From: Spirochaetota bacterium | GTDB taxonomy: Bacteria > Spirochaetota > UBA4802 > UB4802 | NCBI GenBank assembly: GCA_029548025.1 | Contig: JAKPOE010000451.1 | Span: forward strand, 1 to 8,134 | DNA length: 8,134 nucleotides | Direction of reading: 5' to 3' | Part shown: piece by piece, positions 1 through 5,624 of the stretch | How positions within the stretch are numbered: position 1 is the first letter of the stretch | Layout: each line of letters begins with the position of its first letter | Notes under the pieces: model-generated | Seen by the model: the letters and a program-made list of their open reading frames with translations, nothing else | Database searches by the model: none | What the model was told of the DNA's origin: nothing | Made by a program: the position numbers and the translations under genes

Positions 1-2
1 TT

Positions 3-374
3 GCATGTCTATTTCTTTTACCAGTACTGATGCTTTCATGCTCGGATGAAGGTATTACCATAAAGTTCATGGTTGTATCAACCGTTAAAGGATTTGATGG
101 TTACTATATTGTTGACGGTGATTCTGTTGGATATTTTAGTGCTACTGAAAATGCCTATGGCATTGCAATGTATGAGAAAGAAATAGATGATGTGGAGTAT
201 CTTGAGGTCAGCGCAACAACTCGTCGGGATGCAACATCTATTGAAATCAAGGTATACCGTGATGATAAAAAGGTTAAAAGCAGTCAGACAAACATTGAAG
301 ACCCTTTTGAACCCACAATACTTAATCTTGAATATTCAATTGGCGAAGAAGATGAAGAAAAAACCTCCAGCTAA
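3..374 (+). CDS. Small putative lipoprotein, 5' end outside window
   Basis: The reading frame is open to the window edge, so the true start lies upstream and only the C-terminal 123 codons are seen. The visible N-terminus reads ACLFLLPVLMLSCSDE, a hydrophobic stretch ending in a cysteine (codon 39-41). This looks like the end of a type II (lipoprotein) signal peptide with the loose lipobox common in spirochaetes, so Met at 30 is not the likely start. The mature part is about 111 residues: an alternating beta-type pattern (YYIVDGDSVGYF, YLEVSATT, SIEIKVYRDDKKV) and then an acidic, low-complexity tail (GEEDEEKTSS). This would suit a small beta-sandwich anchored to a membrane, probably facing the periplasm. 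I do not recognise a named family. The next gene starts 24 bp downstream on the same strand, so the two may be cotranscribed. That it is coding is fairly secure; the lipoprotein assignment is inferred. Confidence 0.7.
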   Translation, partial: ACLFLLPVLMLSCSDEGITIKFMVVSTVKGFDGYYIVDGDSVGYFSATENAYGIAMYEKEIDDVEYLEVSATTRRDATSIEIKVYRDDKKVKSSQTNIEDPFEPTILNLEYSIGEEDEEKTSS

Positions 375-398
375 ATTAATTCAAAGGCAGGATGTGCT

Positions 399-872
399 AT
401 GTTAAACTTTGAAATACATGATGCAACACGTGAACTTTCAATAGCGCGTGCATTAAAAAAATACGAGCCCCCCTTTAAGGTAATCGATAGCTACCGGTTA
501 ATTGATGATGGATCTAATCCTGAAGCAACCGTACAGATAGAAGCCAATGGACGATATATCCATGAAGCTTCCACCGGTGACGGACCGGTAGATGCACTGG
601 CAACCGTATTGAAAAAAGCACTCATACCACTTTTCCCCGAAATAGAAAATGTAAAGCTTATTGACTATCGTGCCAATATACTGGATGCCAAGCGCGGTAC
701 CAGCAGCAATGTTGAAGTAACCATTATCTTTACTGATGGTGAACATGTGTGGAAGGTATATGCACTTTCAGAAAATATCAATGCAGCTTCATTCAGGGTT
801 TTGCTTGATGGATTTGAATTTGCTATCTTAAAAAAAAATAAAAAAACCATCAACAAATCTCAAGAGCTATAA
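399..872 (+). CDS. Stand-alone LeuA-type allosteric (dimerization) domain protein
   Basis: This 157-residue protein matches the C-terminal regulatory domain of 2-isopropylmalate synthase and citramalate synthase (LeuA dimerization domain). The family landmarks appear in order: ATVQIEANGRYIHEASTGDG at residues 43-62 running into GPVDA, LIDYRANIL at 87-95, GTSSNVEV at 100-107, and a closing segment with W118, SENINAAS (124-131) and LLDGFEF. The TIM-barrel catalytic domain is absent: the preceding gene is a lipoprotein and an in-frame start follows an AGGCAGGA ribosome site. In full-length enzymes this domain binds leucine or isoleucine and mediates feedback inhibition. Here it may regulate a separately encoded synthase or act as an amino-acid sensor; neither can be shown from this window. 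The C-terminus is lysine-rich (KKNKKTINK), encoded by A-runs, and its last 23 bp overlap the convergent phosphatase gene. Domain assignment is good; function is open. Confidence 0.8.
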   Translation: MLNFEIHDATRELSIARALKKYEPPFKVIDSYRLIDDGSNPEATVQIEANGRYIHEASTGDGPVDALATVLKKALIPLFPEIENVKLIDYRANILDAKRGTSSNVEVTIIFTDGEHVWKVYALSENINAASFRVLLDGFEFAILKKNKKTINKSQEL

Positions 873-2004
873 CTGCAATATCATCATCAAGGGTTTTGTT
901 TTGTGATGTTACCACTTCAATTATTTTTGGCACTGCATCATGCAGTGCAATTTGTTTTGTTGCAATGATTTCTTTAGTGAGTATGTCAAACCGTAAATCT
1001 TTTTGATTATTGATATCTATTTCAATTAGACCGTCAGTATATAAAAATAATCTATCCCCTTTTTTCAATTCAATATTTTTTACTAAAAGTTTAACATTTT
1101 TCTCTATACCCAGCGGGATACCTGAACTATCCAGCATAGCAATAGCATCACCTGATAACACTACAGGATAGGGATGTCCGCTCCGTGTATAGGTTAGCTT
1201 AAATCCGCCATCTAAAAGTGGGGTTATTAATCCATACAATGCAGTAAAATAATATCCCCCAAGAATAGGAAATAATTTTTCATTGAGCTGATGTATAAAT
1301 TCATCTGGTTGGATAATTCCATTATTCCATAAATTTTCAGTAGCATATTTCAAAACCGATGAAAACAATGCGGCAGGAACGCCATGACCTGTTATATCAG
1401 CCATGAATACGGCTAAATCATGGTTAATCTTTTTTATAGTATAAAAATCGCCTCCAACAAAATCATACGGACGATAGCAGGTAACAATTTTTATTCCAGG
1501 ATATTCTGGGATGGGGGTATTAATTATTGATTGCTGCACCCTTTTTGCATATTCTAAGTCCTTGTTTATAATATCATTTCTTTTGCGAAGTTCCTCTTCG
1601 CTTTTACGCAATGCCTCCTCCTGCTCTTTCTTCTCGGTGATATCTTCTTTGATAGCTACAAAATGAGTAACGTTGCCATGCTCATCCGCAACTGGTGCAA
1701 TGATACAATGTTCCCAGAAATAGCTTCCATTTTTTTGTTTATTATGGAAAATTCCATCCCATACCTCCCCACGTAATATTGTTTCCCACATATTTTGATA
1801 AAATTCCTTTGGCTGATGACCTGATTTTAAAATACGCGGATTTTGGCCGATAGCTTCAGTAAAACTATATCCGGTAATAGATTCAAATTTTGGATTTACA
1901 TATTGAATGATCCCCCTGGTGTCAGTTATGACAATTGAAGCCGGGCTTTGTTCTATGGCTCGTATTAAAACTGCCTGATCAATGGCTGATAATGTTTTCT
2001 TCAT
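850..2004 (-). CDS. PAS-sensor PP2C (SpoIIE/RsbU-type) serine phosphatase
   Basis: The protein has 384 residues in a sensor-effector layout. A PAS domain with PAC tail spans about residues 13-122 (ESITGYSFTEAIGQNPRIL, then FVAIKEDITEKK). A charged linker likely to be a coiled coil follows (about 123-155), and a PPM/PP2C phosphatase domain of the SpoIIE/RsbU kind covers 155-384. The acidic metal ligands are present: D186 in VGGDFY, D203 in ADITGHGVPAAL, D324 in LYTDGLIE, and the DDD at 373-375. Such enzymes dephosphorylate anti-sigma-antagonist proteins in partner-switching pathways, and the PAS domain would sense a small ligand, redox state or another protein. There is no transmembrane segment, so it should be cytoplasmic. 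No STAS or anti-sigma kinase gene lies in the window, so its target is elsewhere. The start follows AAAGGT with good spacing. The gene ends convergently, overlapping the LeuA-domain gene by 23 bp. Confidence 0.92.
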   Translation of the reverse strand: MKKTLSAIDQAVLIRAIEQSPASIVITDTRGIIQYVNPKFESITGYSFTEAIGQNPRILKSGHQPKEFYQNMWETILRGEVWDGIFHNKQKNGSYFWEHCIIAPVADEHGNVTHFVAIKEDITEKKEQEEALRKSEEELRKRNDIINKDLEYAKRVQQSIINTPIPEYPGIKIVTCYRPYDFVGGDFYTIKKINHDLAVFMADITGHGVPAALFSSVLKYATENLWNNGIIQPDEFIHQLNEKLFPILGGYYFTALYGLITPLLDGGFKLTYTRSGHPYPVVLSGDAIAMLDSSGIPLGIEKNVKLLVKNIELKKGDRLFLYTDGLIEIDINNQKDLRFDILTKEIIATKQIALHDAVPKIIEVVTSQNKTLDDDIAVIALEIC

Positions 2005-2052
2005 GTATAGTTACCTTTTGTTCCTTAATCACACGGCATTGCACCCTAATTC

Positions 2053-2081
2053 ATTATACTATAAAAAATAATCTTTATGAA
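2053..2081 (-). promoter_or_regulatory. Candidate sigma-70 promoter for the PAS-PP2C gene
   Basis: Read on the minus strand, TTCATA (2081-2076) and a perfect TATAAT (2058-2053) are separated by 17 bp. Transcription would start near 2046 and give a leader of about 40 nt before the ATG at 2004, with AAAGGT as ribosome site. The -35 element matches the consensus at only four of six positions. In AT-rich DNA such matches also arise by chance, but position and spacing are right. Confidence 0.5.
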
Positions 2082-2136
2082 AAAAATTTATTAACAGTAA
2101 CTATCAAACAAAAAAAATACTTTAATGAATTCCTTA

Positions 2137-2165
2137 TTACCATTGTTACCCTATTGATGTATAAT
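2137..2165 (+). promoter_or_regulatory. Candidate promoter for the tetR-family gene
   Basis: TTACCA (2137-2142) and a perfect TATAAT (2160-2165) are spaced by 17 bp on the plus strand. Transcription would begin near 2172 and leave a leader of about 87 nt before the chosen ATG at 2259. A second, weaker pair, TTGACC (2224-2229) and TTTGAT (2247-2252), sits so close to the ATG that the message would be almost leaderless. I cannot decide between them from sequence alone. Confidence 0.4.
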
Positions 2166-2258
2166 ATTACACACTCATTGCAATATATAAACAATATTTT
2201 TCAATGTTCTGAAAGAAAATATCTTGACCCTTTTTCTATCATTACATTTGATAGTGCC

Positions 2259-2852
2259 ATGAGAAAAAATAACCGCCAGCATATTCTTGATACTGCCCGT
2301 AAACTTTTCCTTGAATATGGATATAATGGCATATCAATACGCAACATTGCAAAACGGGCAAAGCTTACAACAGGTGCAATTTATTTTCATTTTAAAAATA
2401 AAAAAGAGATATATAGCACTATATGTTTAGAAGCTATCAACACATTGCACAGGCTTTTTAGTGATGGCATAAAACTGCGTAAAACTCCAGCACAAAAGCT
2501 TATATCAACATACGACTCGTATTTAAAATTTTACTATGAATTTCATGATTATTACAATGTCCTTACCGAATACAGAGCCGAATATGACGATGAGCCTGAC
2601 CCCTATAAAGATGAAATTCAGAAACAAAATCTTAGTATACAAAATTTAATGGCAGATGTATTTAAAGAGGGCATCGATCAGGGTGTGTTTAAAGACCTTG
2701 ACCCAAAGATGGTGGCATTTTTTCTTTCAGCGGTTGCTGAAGGTATGTTGCAATTTAAAAAGCTGGGTGTAATGGATGCCGCAGGAATCACCGACAACAA
2801 ATTCAGGGAATTTATGAAGATTATAGTCGGACAGGGCATACAAAAAAAATGA
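2259..2852 (+). CDS. TetR/AcrR-family transcriptional regulator
   Basis: The 197-residue protein begins MRKNNRQHILDTARKLF, the usual TetR start. The N-terminal DNA-binding domain spans about residues 5-52, with the helix-turn-helix at 27-46 (IRNIAKRAKLTTGAIYFHF). The rest is an all-helical ligand-binding and dimerisation domain whose ligand cannot be read from sequence. The frame stays open upstream to 1935, but that extension lies mostly in the divergent phosphatase gene and its promoter region and does not resemble protein, so I chose the ATG at 2259, which gives normal family length. The ribosome site before it is weak. TetR proteins are usually repressors of adjacent genes. Neighbours are the PP2C gene (divergent) and the GltS-like transporter (convergent); the 20-bp palindrome at 4391-4410 is a possible target. 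Family assignment is secure; regulon is inference. Confidence 0.92.
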   Translation: MRKNNRQHILDTARKLFLEYGYNGISIRNIAKRAKLTTGAIYFHFKNKKEIYSTICLEAINTLHRLFSDGIKLRKTPAQKLISTYDSYLKFYYEFHDYYNVLTEYRAEYDDEPDPYKDEIQKQNLSIQNLMADVFKEGIDQGVFKDLDPKMVAFFLSAVAEGMLQFKKLGVMDAAGITDNKFREFMKIIVGQGIQKK

Positions 2853-2880
2853 ACACCTTAGCAAATCCACTGACGATGTC

Positions 2881-2964
2881 ACCTGTAACATTGCTCACCT
2901 CACATCTAACACCTTACATTGTACACTGTACATTTTGCATATTACATTGCATACCTAACAACTC
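2881..2964. repeat. Degenerate 7-bp tandem repeat array (about 12 units)
   Basis: Starting at 2881 the sequence divides into twelve consecutive heptamers, among them acattgc, acatcta, acacctt, acattgt, acactgt, acatttt and a second acattgc. Position 1 is A in ten units, position 2 is C in eleven and position 3 is A in eleven; positions 4-7 are mostly pyrimidine or G. The consensus is roughly ACATTGT. The phase may extend upstream, since acacctt at 2853 recurs at 2909, 56 bp (eight units) later. The array fills the gap between the convergent tetR and gltS-like genes and has no coding frame of its own. Its role is unknown. Confidence 0.7.
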
Positions 2965-2997
2965 AATATCTGTTTTTAAAATGGCACTTTATGAATG

Positions 2998-4365
2998 CTA
3001 TTGTTTCATCTTTTTTAACAATAGATATCGCTGCAACTCGATTATGGCAGCAGCAACAATGAGCATCCCTGCAAAAACAAGGATTGTTTTCACGATGCTC
3101 CATCCCCACAGTATTGGTGCACTCACCAGAAGTGTCCCCAAAAGTACATATGGTGCACCAAATATACTCATTATACCAGCTTCTATAGCTGTGGTGGTTT
3201 TAAATTCTGGATCAGCTATTCTTAAAAGTAACAAACCTGTTGAAACTGTACCTGTCACCGTACCATAGATCAACAGCATCCTTTCCAGATTTACGCTCCA
3301 TAACCTGCGTCCATAATAGTAACATACAATCGTTGTTATTATTCCTGCTAAAACACAAATCACTACTATTGGAACAATATATTGCCACACCACTACGACC
3401 TGAATAGCCATAACTGTTGCAACTAACAGATAATCCACTGAAAACCCGGTGATACGATGCTGAATACCGGGATCAATAAGATACAATCCCCCTAATTTTG
3501 TAATAATAAATCTTACAATGAAAGCTATCAAAAGCCCGATAAAAAAGAAAAAACCCCACATCATTTGCCCCATCTCAGGGCTTAATAAACTGCTTATCCC
3601 ATAAATAACGACGTAGGTGATCATATAAACAACACCAACAAGTGATGCCTGGAAAGCAAGCGCATCTACATTTGATGAATGCGTGGTTAATTCACCTGCC
3701 ACCTCCTTTTCAGATTGCTGAGCCATAACACCTCTTCGTAATTCCATTGATAACTCTTTGGGAGTGTACACTGCCTTACCTTTGCGTATACCTAAATAAG
3801 CAAGTGGAACACCTATAAAAAATGAAAACATATAACCAGCAACGGCGAAGGTTAACCCTAATGTAGCAGAATGAGCATATCCCAGATTTTCCCACACTTT
3901 CCCAACCGAAAGCGCCTGCCCGGGACCTTCTTCAAATCCTATCGGAGTTAAAAAACCAAATGAATTAAAAAGATTATATCCTAAATAATTCAACACCATA
4001 ACACACAAACCGCCTATAATTGCCTGTATAGAAAATGAAACTCCCTCAATATTTGCCATCCATAATGAGCCATGCAGTACTTCGCCAACACCTTTATCAT
4101 CAGCCTTTTCCTTATTATAGGTAAGCCCAATTGATATAAAAGAAATATTAAAAAGATGAAATGCAAGCGTTTCTAAAATATCGGCTGATAAAGGTATAAT
4201 TTCGTAACTCCGAAGAATTAAACCTATTGCGCCCCCGATTAAACAGCTTGGAATTAAAAATCTCTGGAATGCCTTAACCTTTGCTCTGAGGATAATGCCA
4301 AGCAAAAGCATTACTGACATCCAGCCAAATGCAATCATTGCCTCAAACGTAAAAGGGGTATTCAT
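2998..4365 (-). CDS. GltS-like sodium/carboxylate (glutamate) symporter family protein
   Basis: This 455-residue integral membrane protein has about ten or more hydrophobic helices and is built as two similar halves. Its key glycine-rich segments resemble the re-entrant loops of the sodium/glutamate symporter (GltS) family: GFEEGPGQAL at residues 143-152 and GTVTGTVSTGLLLLRI at 368-383, each followed by a charged stretch. A long, charged, presumably cytoplasmic loop (about 195-232) separates the halves and explains part of the extra length over E. coli GltS, which is about 400 residues. Family members couple inward sodium flow to uptake of glutamate or related anions. The substrate here is not proven and may differ. 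The start is well supported by GGAGGGC just upstream. It is divergent from the cyclase gene across a palindrome-containing region and convergent with the tetR gene, suggesting joint control. Family call is moderately strong, substrate weak. Confidence 0.75.
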   Translation of the reverse strand: MNTPFTFEAMIAFGWMSVMLLLGIILRAKVKAFQRFLIPSCLIGGAIGLILRSYEIIPLSADILETLAFHLFNISFISIGLTYNKEKADDKGVGEVLHGSLWMANIEGVSFSIQAIIGGLCVMVLNYLGYNLFNSFGFLTPIGFEEGPGQALSVGKVWENLGYAHSATLGLTFAVAGYMFSFFIGVPLAYLGIRKGKAVYTPKELSMELRRGVMAQQSEKEVAGELTTHSSNVDALAFQASLVGVVYMITYVVIYGISSLLSPEMGQMMWGFFFFIGLLIAFIVRFIITKLGGLYLIDPGIQHRITGFSVDYLLVATVMAIQVVVVWQYIVPIVVICVLAGIITTIVCYYYGRRLWSVNLERMLLIYGTVTGTVSTGLLLLRIADPEFKTTTAIEAGIMSIFGAPYVLLGTLLVSAPILWGWSIVKTILVFAGMLIVAAAIIELQRYLLLKKMKQ

Positions 4366-4390
4366 ATAGCGCCCTCCATTTTTTATATAT

Positions 4391-4410
4391 ATTTGTAAAA
4401 GTTTACAAAT
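4391..4410. promoter_or_regulatory. Perfect 20-bp palindrome, candidate repressor operator
   Basis: ATTTGTAAA and TTTACAAAT form a perfect 9-bp inverted repeat around a 2-bp spacer (AG). Size and symmetry suit a TetR-type dimer operator. It lies 25 bp upstream of the gltS-like start codon and overlaps the -35 element of the cyclase promoter candidate, so one bound protein could block both directions. The tetR-family gene at 2259-2852 is the obvious candidate binder, but no copy of the palindrome is found before that gene, so autoregulation through it is not supported. Confidence 0.55.
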
Positions 4411-4429
4411 GAAAAAAGTATACGATAAT
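4402..4429 (+). promoter_or_regulatory. Candidate promoter for the cyclase-family gene
   Basis: TTTACA (4402-4407) and GATAAT (4424-4429) are spaced by 16 bp, matching the sigma-70 consensus at ten of twelve positions. The -35 hexamer is embedded in the right arm of the 20-bp palindrome, so a bound repressor would block RNA polymerase. Transcription would start near 4436. Confidence 0.45.
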
Positions 4430-4503
4430 GCACCTTTCAGATGTTCAGAACAACCTATTCAAATAATCTTACTGTGTAATAATACTGCTGTCAATGTATT
4501 TAT

Positions 4504-4535
4504 TGCTATAAATAGCATACGTTTGATACATCAAA
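4504..4535. repeat. Two adjacent short palindromes in the cyclase leader
   Basis: TGCTAT-AA-ATAGCA (4504-4517) and TTTGAT-AC-ATCAAA (4522-4535) are both perfect 6-bp inverted repeats with a 2-bp spacer, 4 bp apart. The 2-bp spacer is the same as in the 20-bp palindrome upstream. They could be protein-binding half-site pairs in the DNA; as RNA hairpins they would be weak because a 2-nt loop is too tight. Function unknown. Confidence 0.45.
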
Positions 4536-4669
4536 TTTATTATAATTTTTTATTGATTATTTTAAATTACCAATTACAATCACAACAACATTTGCCTTTT
4601 AGTAACTATCAGTTTGATGTACTATTTACAATAAAAATCGCAATATCTATATTCTATTGGAGGTTAGTC

Positions 4670-5428
4670 ATGAAAATCATTGATCTTTCATCCATCATTG
4701 AACCATCACCATCAGGAACACCCGATTTTTTAAAGATTGATATCAAATATCATTCGCATGGTGATGGAGCAAAACAGGTTGAGGCACTTTTAAAGGTACC
4801 AGCCCACCTAATGCGTAATGGTGAAGGCTGGGCAACCGAAACAATTACCCAATTAGGCACCCATGATAGCACCCACGTTGACGCTCCATGGCACTATAAC
4901 TCAACCATCCAGGGTAAACCTGCCCCTACCATTGACGAACTTCCACTTGAATGGTTTTATGGCAATGGTGTAAAGCTTGATATGACCCATAAAGCAGAAG
5001 GTGACCCTGTAACACCTCAAGATATTGAAAAAGAATTGAAACGTATTAACTATACTATTCAACCCAATGACATTGTTTTAATGTATACAGGGATGGACAA
5101 ATTTTATGGACAGCCTGATTATATTTTCAGGGGGTGTGGTGTTACCTATGAAGCTACTGTCATGCTGTATAATGCTGGTGTTCGTGTTATGGGCATTGAT
5201 GCATGGGGTTGGGATATGCCACTAAATCTTCAGGCACAAAAGGCATTACAGGAAAATAAACCGGGCATTTTCTGGTCAGCTCATCAAGCTGATTTAATAT
5301 ACTCGCATATGGAAAGGCTTGTTAATTTAGGTTTATTGCCAGCAAAAGGATTTAAGGTTGCATGCTTTCCATTAAACATCAAACGTGCGAGTGCTGCTCC
5401 TGCACGGGTTGTTGCTATTGTTGAATAA
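4670..5428 (+). CDS. Cyclase-family metal-dependent hydrolase (kynurenine formamidase-like)
   Basis: This 252-residue protein belongs to the cyclase/KynB-like superfamily. The defining metal-binding motif HxGTHxDxPxH appears at residues 65-75 as HDSTHVDAPWH, with serine in place of the usual glycine; H65, H69, D71 and H75 are the likely metal ligands. The C-terminal signature is also there: H205, E215 in HMERLVNLGLLP, and PLNIKRASAAPARVVAI at 234-250. Family members hydrolyse amide or lactam bonds, for example N-formylkynurenine or isatin; many are uncharacterised. No signal peptide is seen, so the protein is probably cytoplasmic. The start is fixed by TTGGAGG 7 nt before the ATG at 4670; the open frame back to 4409 is not protein-like. 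It diverges from the GltS-like gene, suggesting uptake and breakdown of the same kind of compound. There is no kynurenine pathway gene nearby, so the KynB reaction is not implied. Family is firm, substrate unknown. Confidence 0.88.
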   Translation: MKIIDLSSIIEPSPSGTPDFLKIDIKYHSHGDGAKQVEALLKVPAHLMRNGEGWATETITQLGTHDSTHVDAPWHYNSTIQGKPAPTIDELPLEWFYGNGVKLDMTHKAEGDPVTPQDIEKELKRINYTIQPNDIVLMYTGMDKFYGQPDYIFRGCGVTYEATVMLYNAGVRVMGIDAWGWDMPLNLQAQKALQENKPGIFWSAHQADLIYSHMERLVNLGLLPAKGFKVACFPLNIKRASAAPARVVAIVE

Positions 5429-5452
5429 TATAATTTCCATATAAATTTAATA

Positions 5453-5484
5453 TTGACAAACTATCGAACAAAATCTGGTATATA
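5453..5484 (+). promoter_or_regulatory. Possible promoter upstream of the crotonase cluster
   Basis: A perfect -35 hexamer TTGACA lies at 5453-5458. The nearest TATA-like element, TATATA at 5479-5484, is 20 bp away, longer than optimal. If used, transcription would start near 5491 and the message would carry a leader of about 130 nt including the inverted repeats described below. No terminator is evident after the cyclase gene, so read-through from it is also possible. Confidence 0.35.
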
Positions 5485-5488
5485 TAAA

Positions 5489-5520
5489 GAACTTATAATT
5501 ATTAATAATTAAATAAGTTC
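5489..5520. repeat. Long AT-rich inverted repeat (hairpin candidate)
   Basis: GAACTTAT (5489-5496) pairs perfectly with ATAAGTTC (5513-5520). The interior, AATTATTAATAATT (5497-5510), is itself a perfect palindrome, so the whole 32 bp folds as one stem except for a two-A bulge (5511-5512). It lies 60 bp after the cyclase stop. It lacks the GC-rich stem and T-tract of an intrinsic terminator, so a protein-binding site or an RNA leader stem is as likely. Confidence 0.5.
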
Positions 5521-5524
5521 ATGC

Positions 5525-5595
5525 ATAACTGCAATCCAAAACGATTTTAAATTTCATGTTAAATAATTAAAATCACTATTTATGGATGCAGTCAT
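5525..5595. repeat. Nested inverted repeats before the crotonase gene
   Basis: An outer imperfect stem pairs ATAACTGCAATCCA (5525-5538) with TGGATGCAGTCAT (5583-5595), with one mismatch and one bulged base. Inside it, GATTTTAA (5543-5550) pairs perfectly with TTAAAATC (5567-5574), and ATTT (5551-5554) with AAAT (5561-5564) around the loop CATGTT. The whole could form one branched-free hairpin of about 70 nt that ends 18 nt before the AGAGGT ribosome site of the crotonase gene. It does not match a riboswitch class that I know. It may be a structured mRNA leader or the remains of a small inverted-repeat element. Confidence 0.45.
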
Positions 5596-5624
5596 AAAAA
5601 CAATTAATATAAAAGAGGTAAGCT

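Larger units (their letters stand above)
4366..4669. other. Non-coding divergent regulatory region and long cyclase leader
   Basis: This 304-bp stretch lies between the divergent gltS-like and cyclase genes. It is very AT-rich. The frame of the cyclase is open from 4409, but the translated extension has no family similarity and the strong TTGGAGG ribosome site sits just before 4670, so I treat it as non-coding. It holds a 20-bp palindrome (4391-4410), a plus-strand promoter candidate (4402-4429), two adjacent small palindromes (4504-4535) and a short heptamer-like stretch (AATTACC AATTACA at 4565-4578). If the promoter is right, the cyclase mRNA has an untranslated leader of about 234 nt. Confidence 0.6.

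Noticed and set aside
1640..1970. LOV photoreceptor in place of a plain PAS domain
   Set aside because: The motif around residues 54-64 is GQNPRILKSGH and lacks the flavin-binding cysteine of LOV domains (NCRFLQ).
1935..2258. N-terminal extension of the TetR protein by 108 residues
   Set aside because: It would run antisense through the start of the PAS-PP2C gene and across both candidate promoters, and the translated sequence shows no family similarity; MRKNNRQHILDTARKLF at 2259 is a classic TetR start.
2881..2964. CRISPR array
   Set aside because: Units are 7 bp and contiguous with no unique spacers, and there are no cas genes nearby.
2970..3000. Terminator hairpin after the GltS-like gene
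   Set aside because: The best pairing (AAAGT with ATTTT on the minus strand) is about five bp with a wobble pair and is too weak to call.
2849..3268. Plus-strand frame of 139 codons after the tetR gene
   Set aside because: It runs through the heptamer array and antisense to the GltS-like gene; composition reflects the opposite-strand gene.
4625..4653. TTTACA-17-TATATT as cyclase promoter
   Set aside because: A good consensus match, but transcription would start near 4660, inside the GGAGG ribosome site, leaving no usable leader.
4409..4669. N-terminal extension of the cyclase protein by 87 residues
   Set aside because: The family starts with a short MKIIDLS-like segment, a strong TTGGAGG site precedes 4670, and the upstream region is AT-rich with palindromes rather than protein-like.
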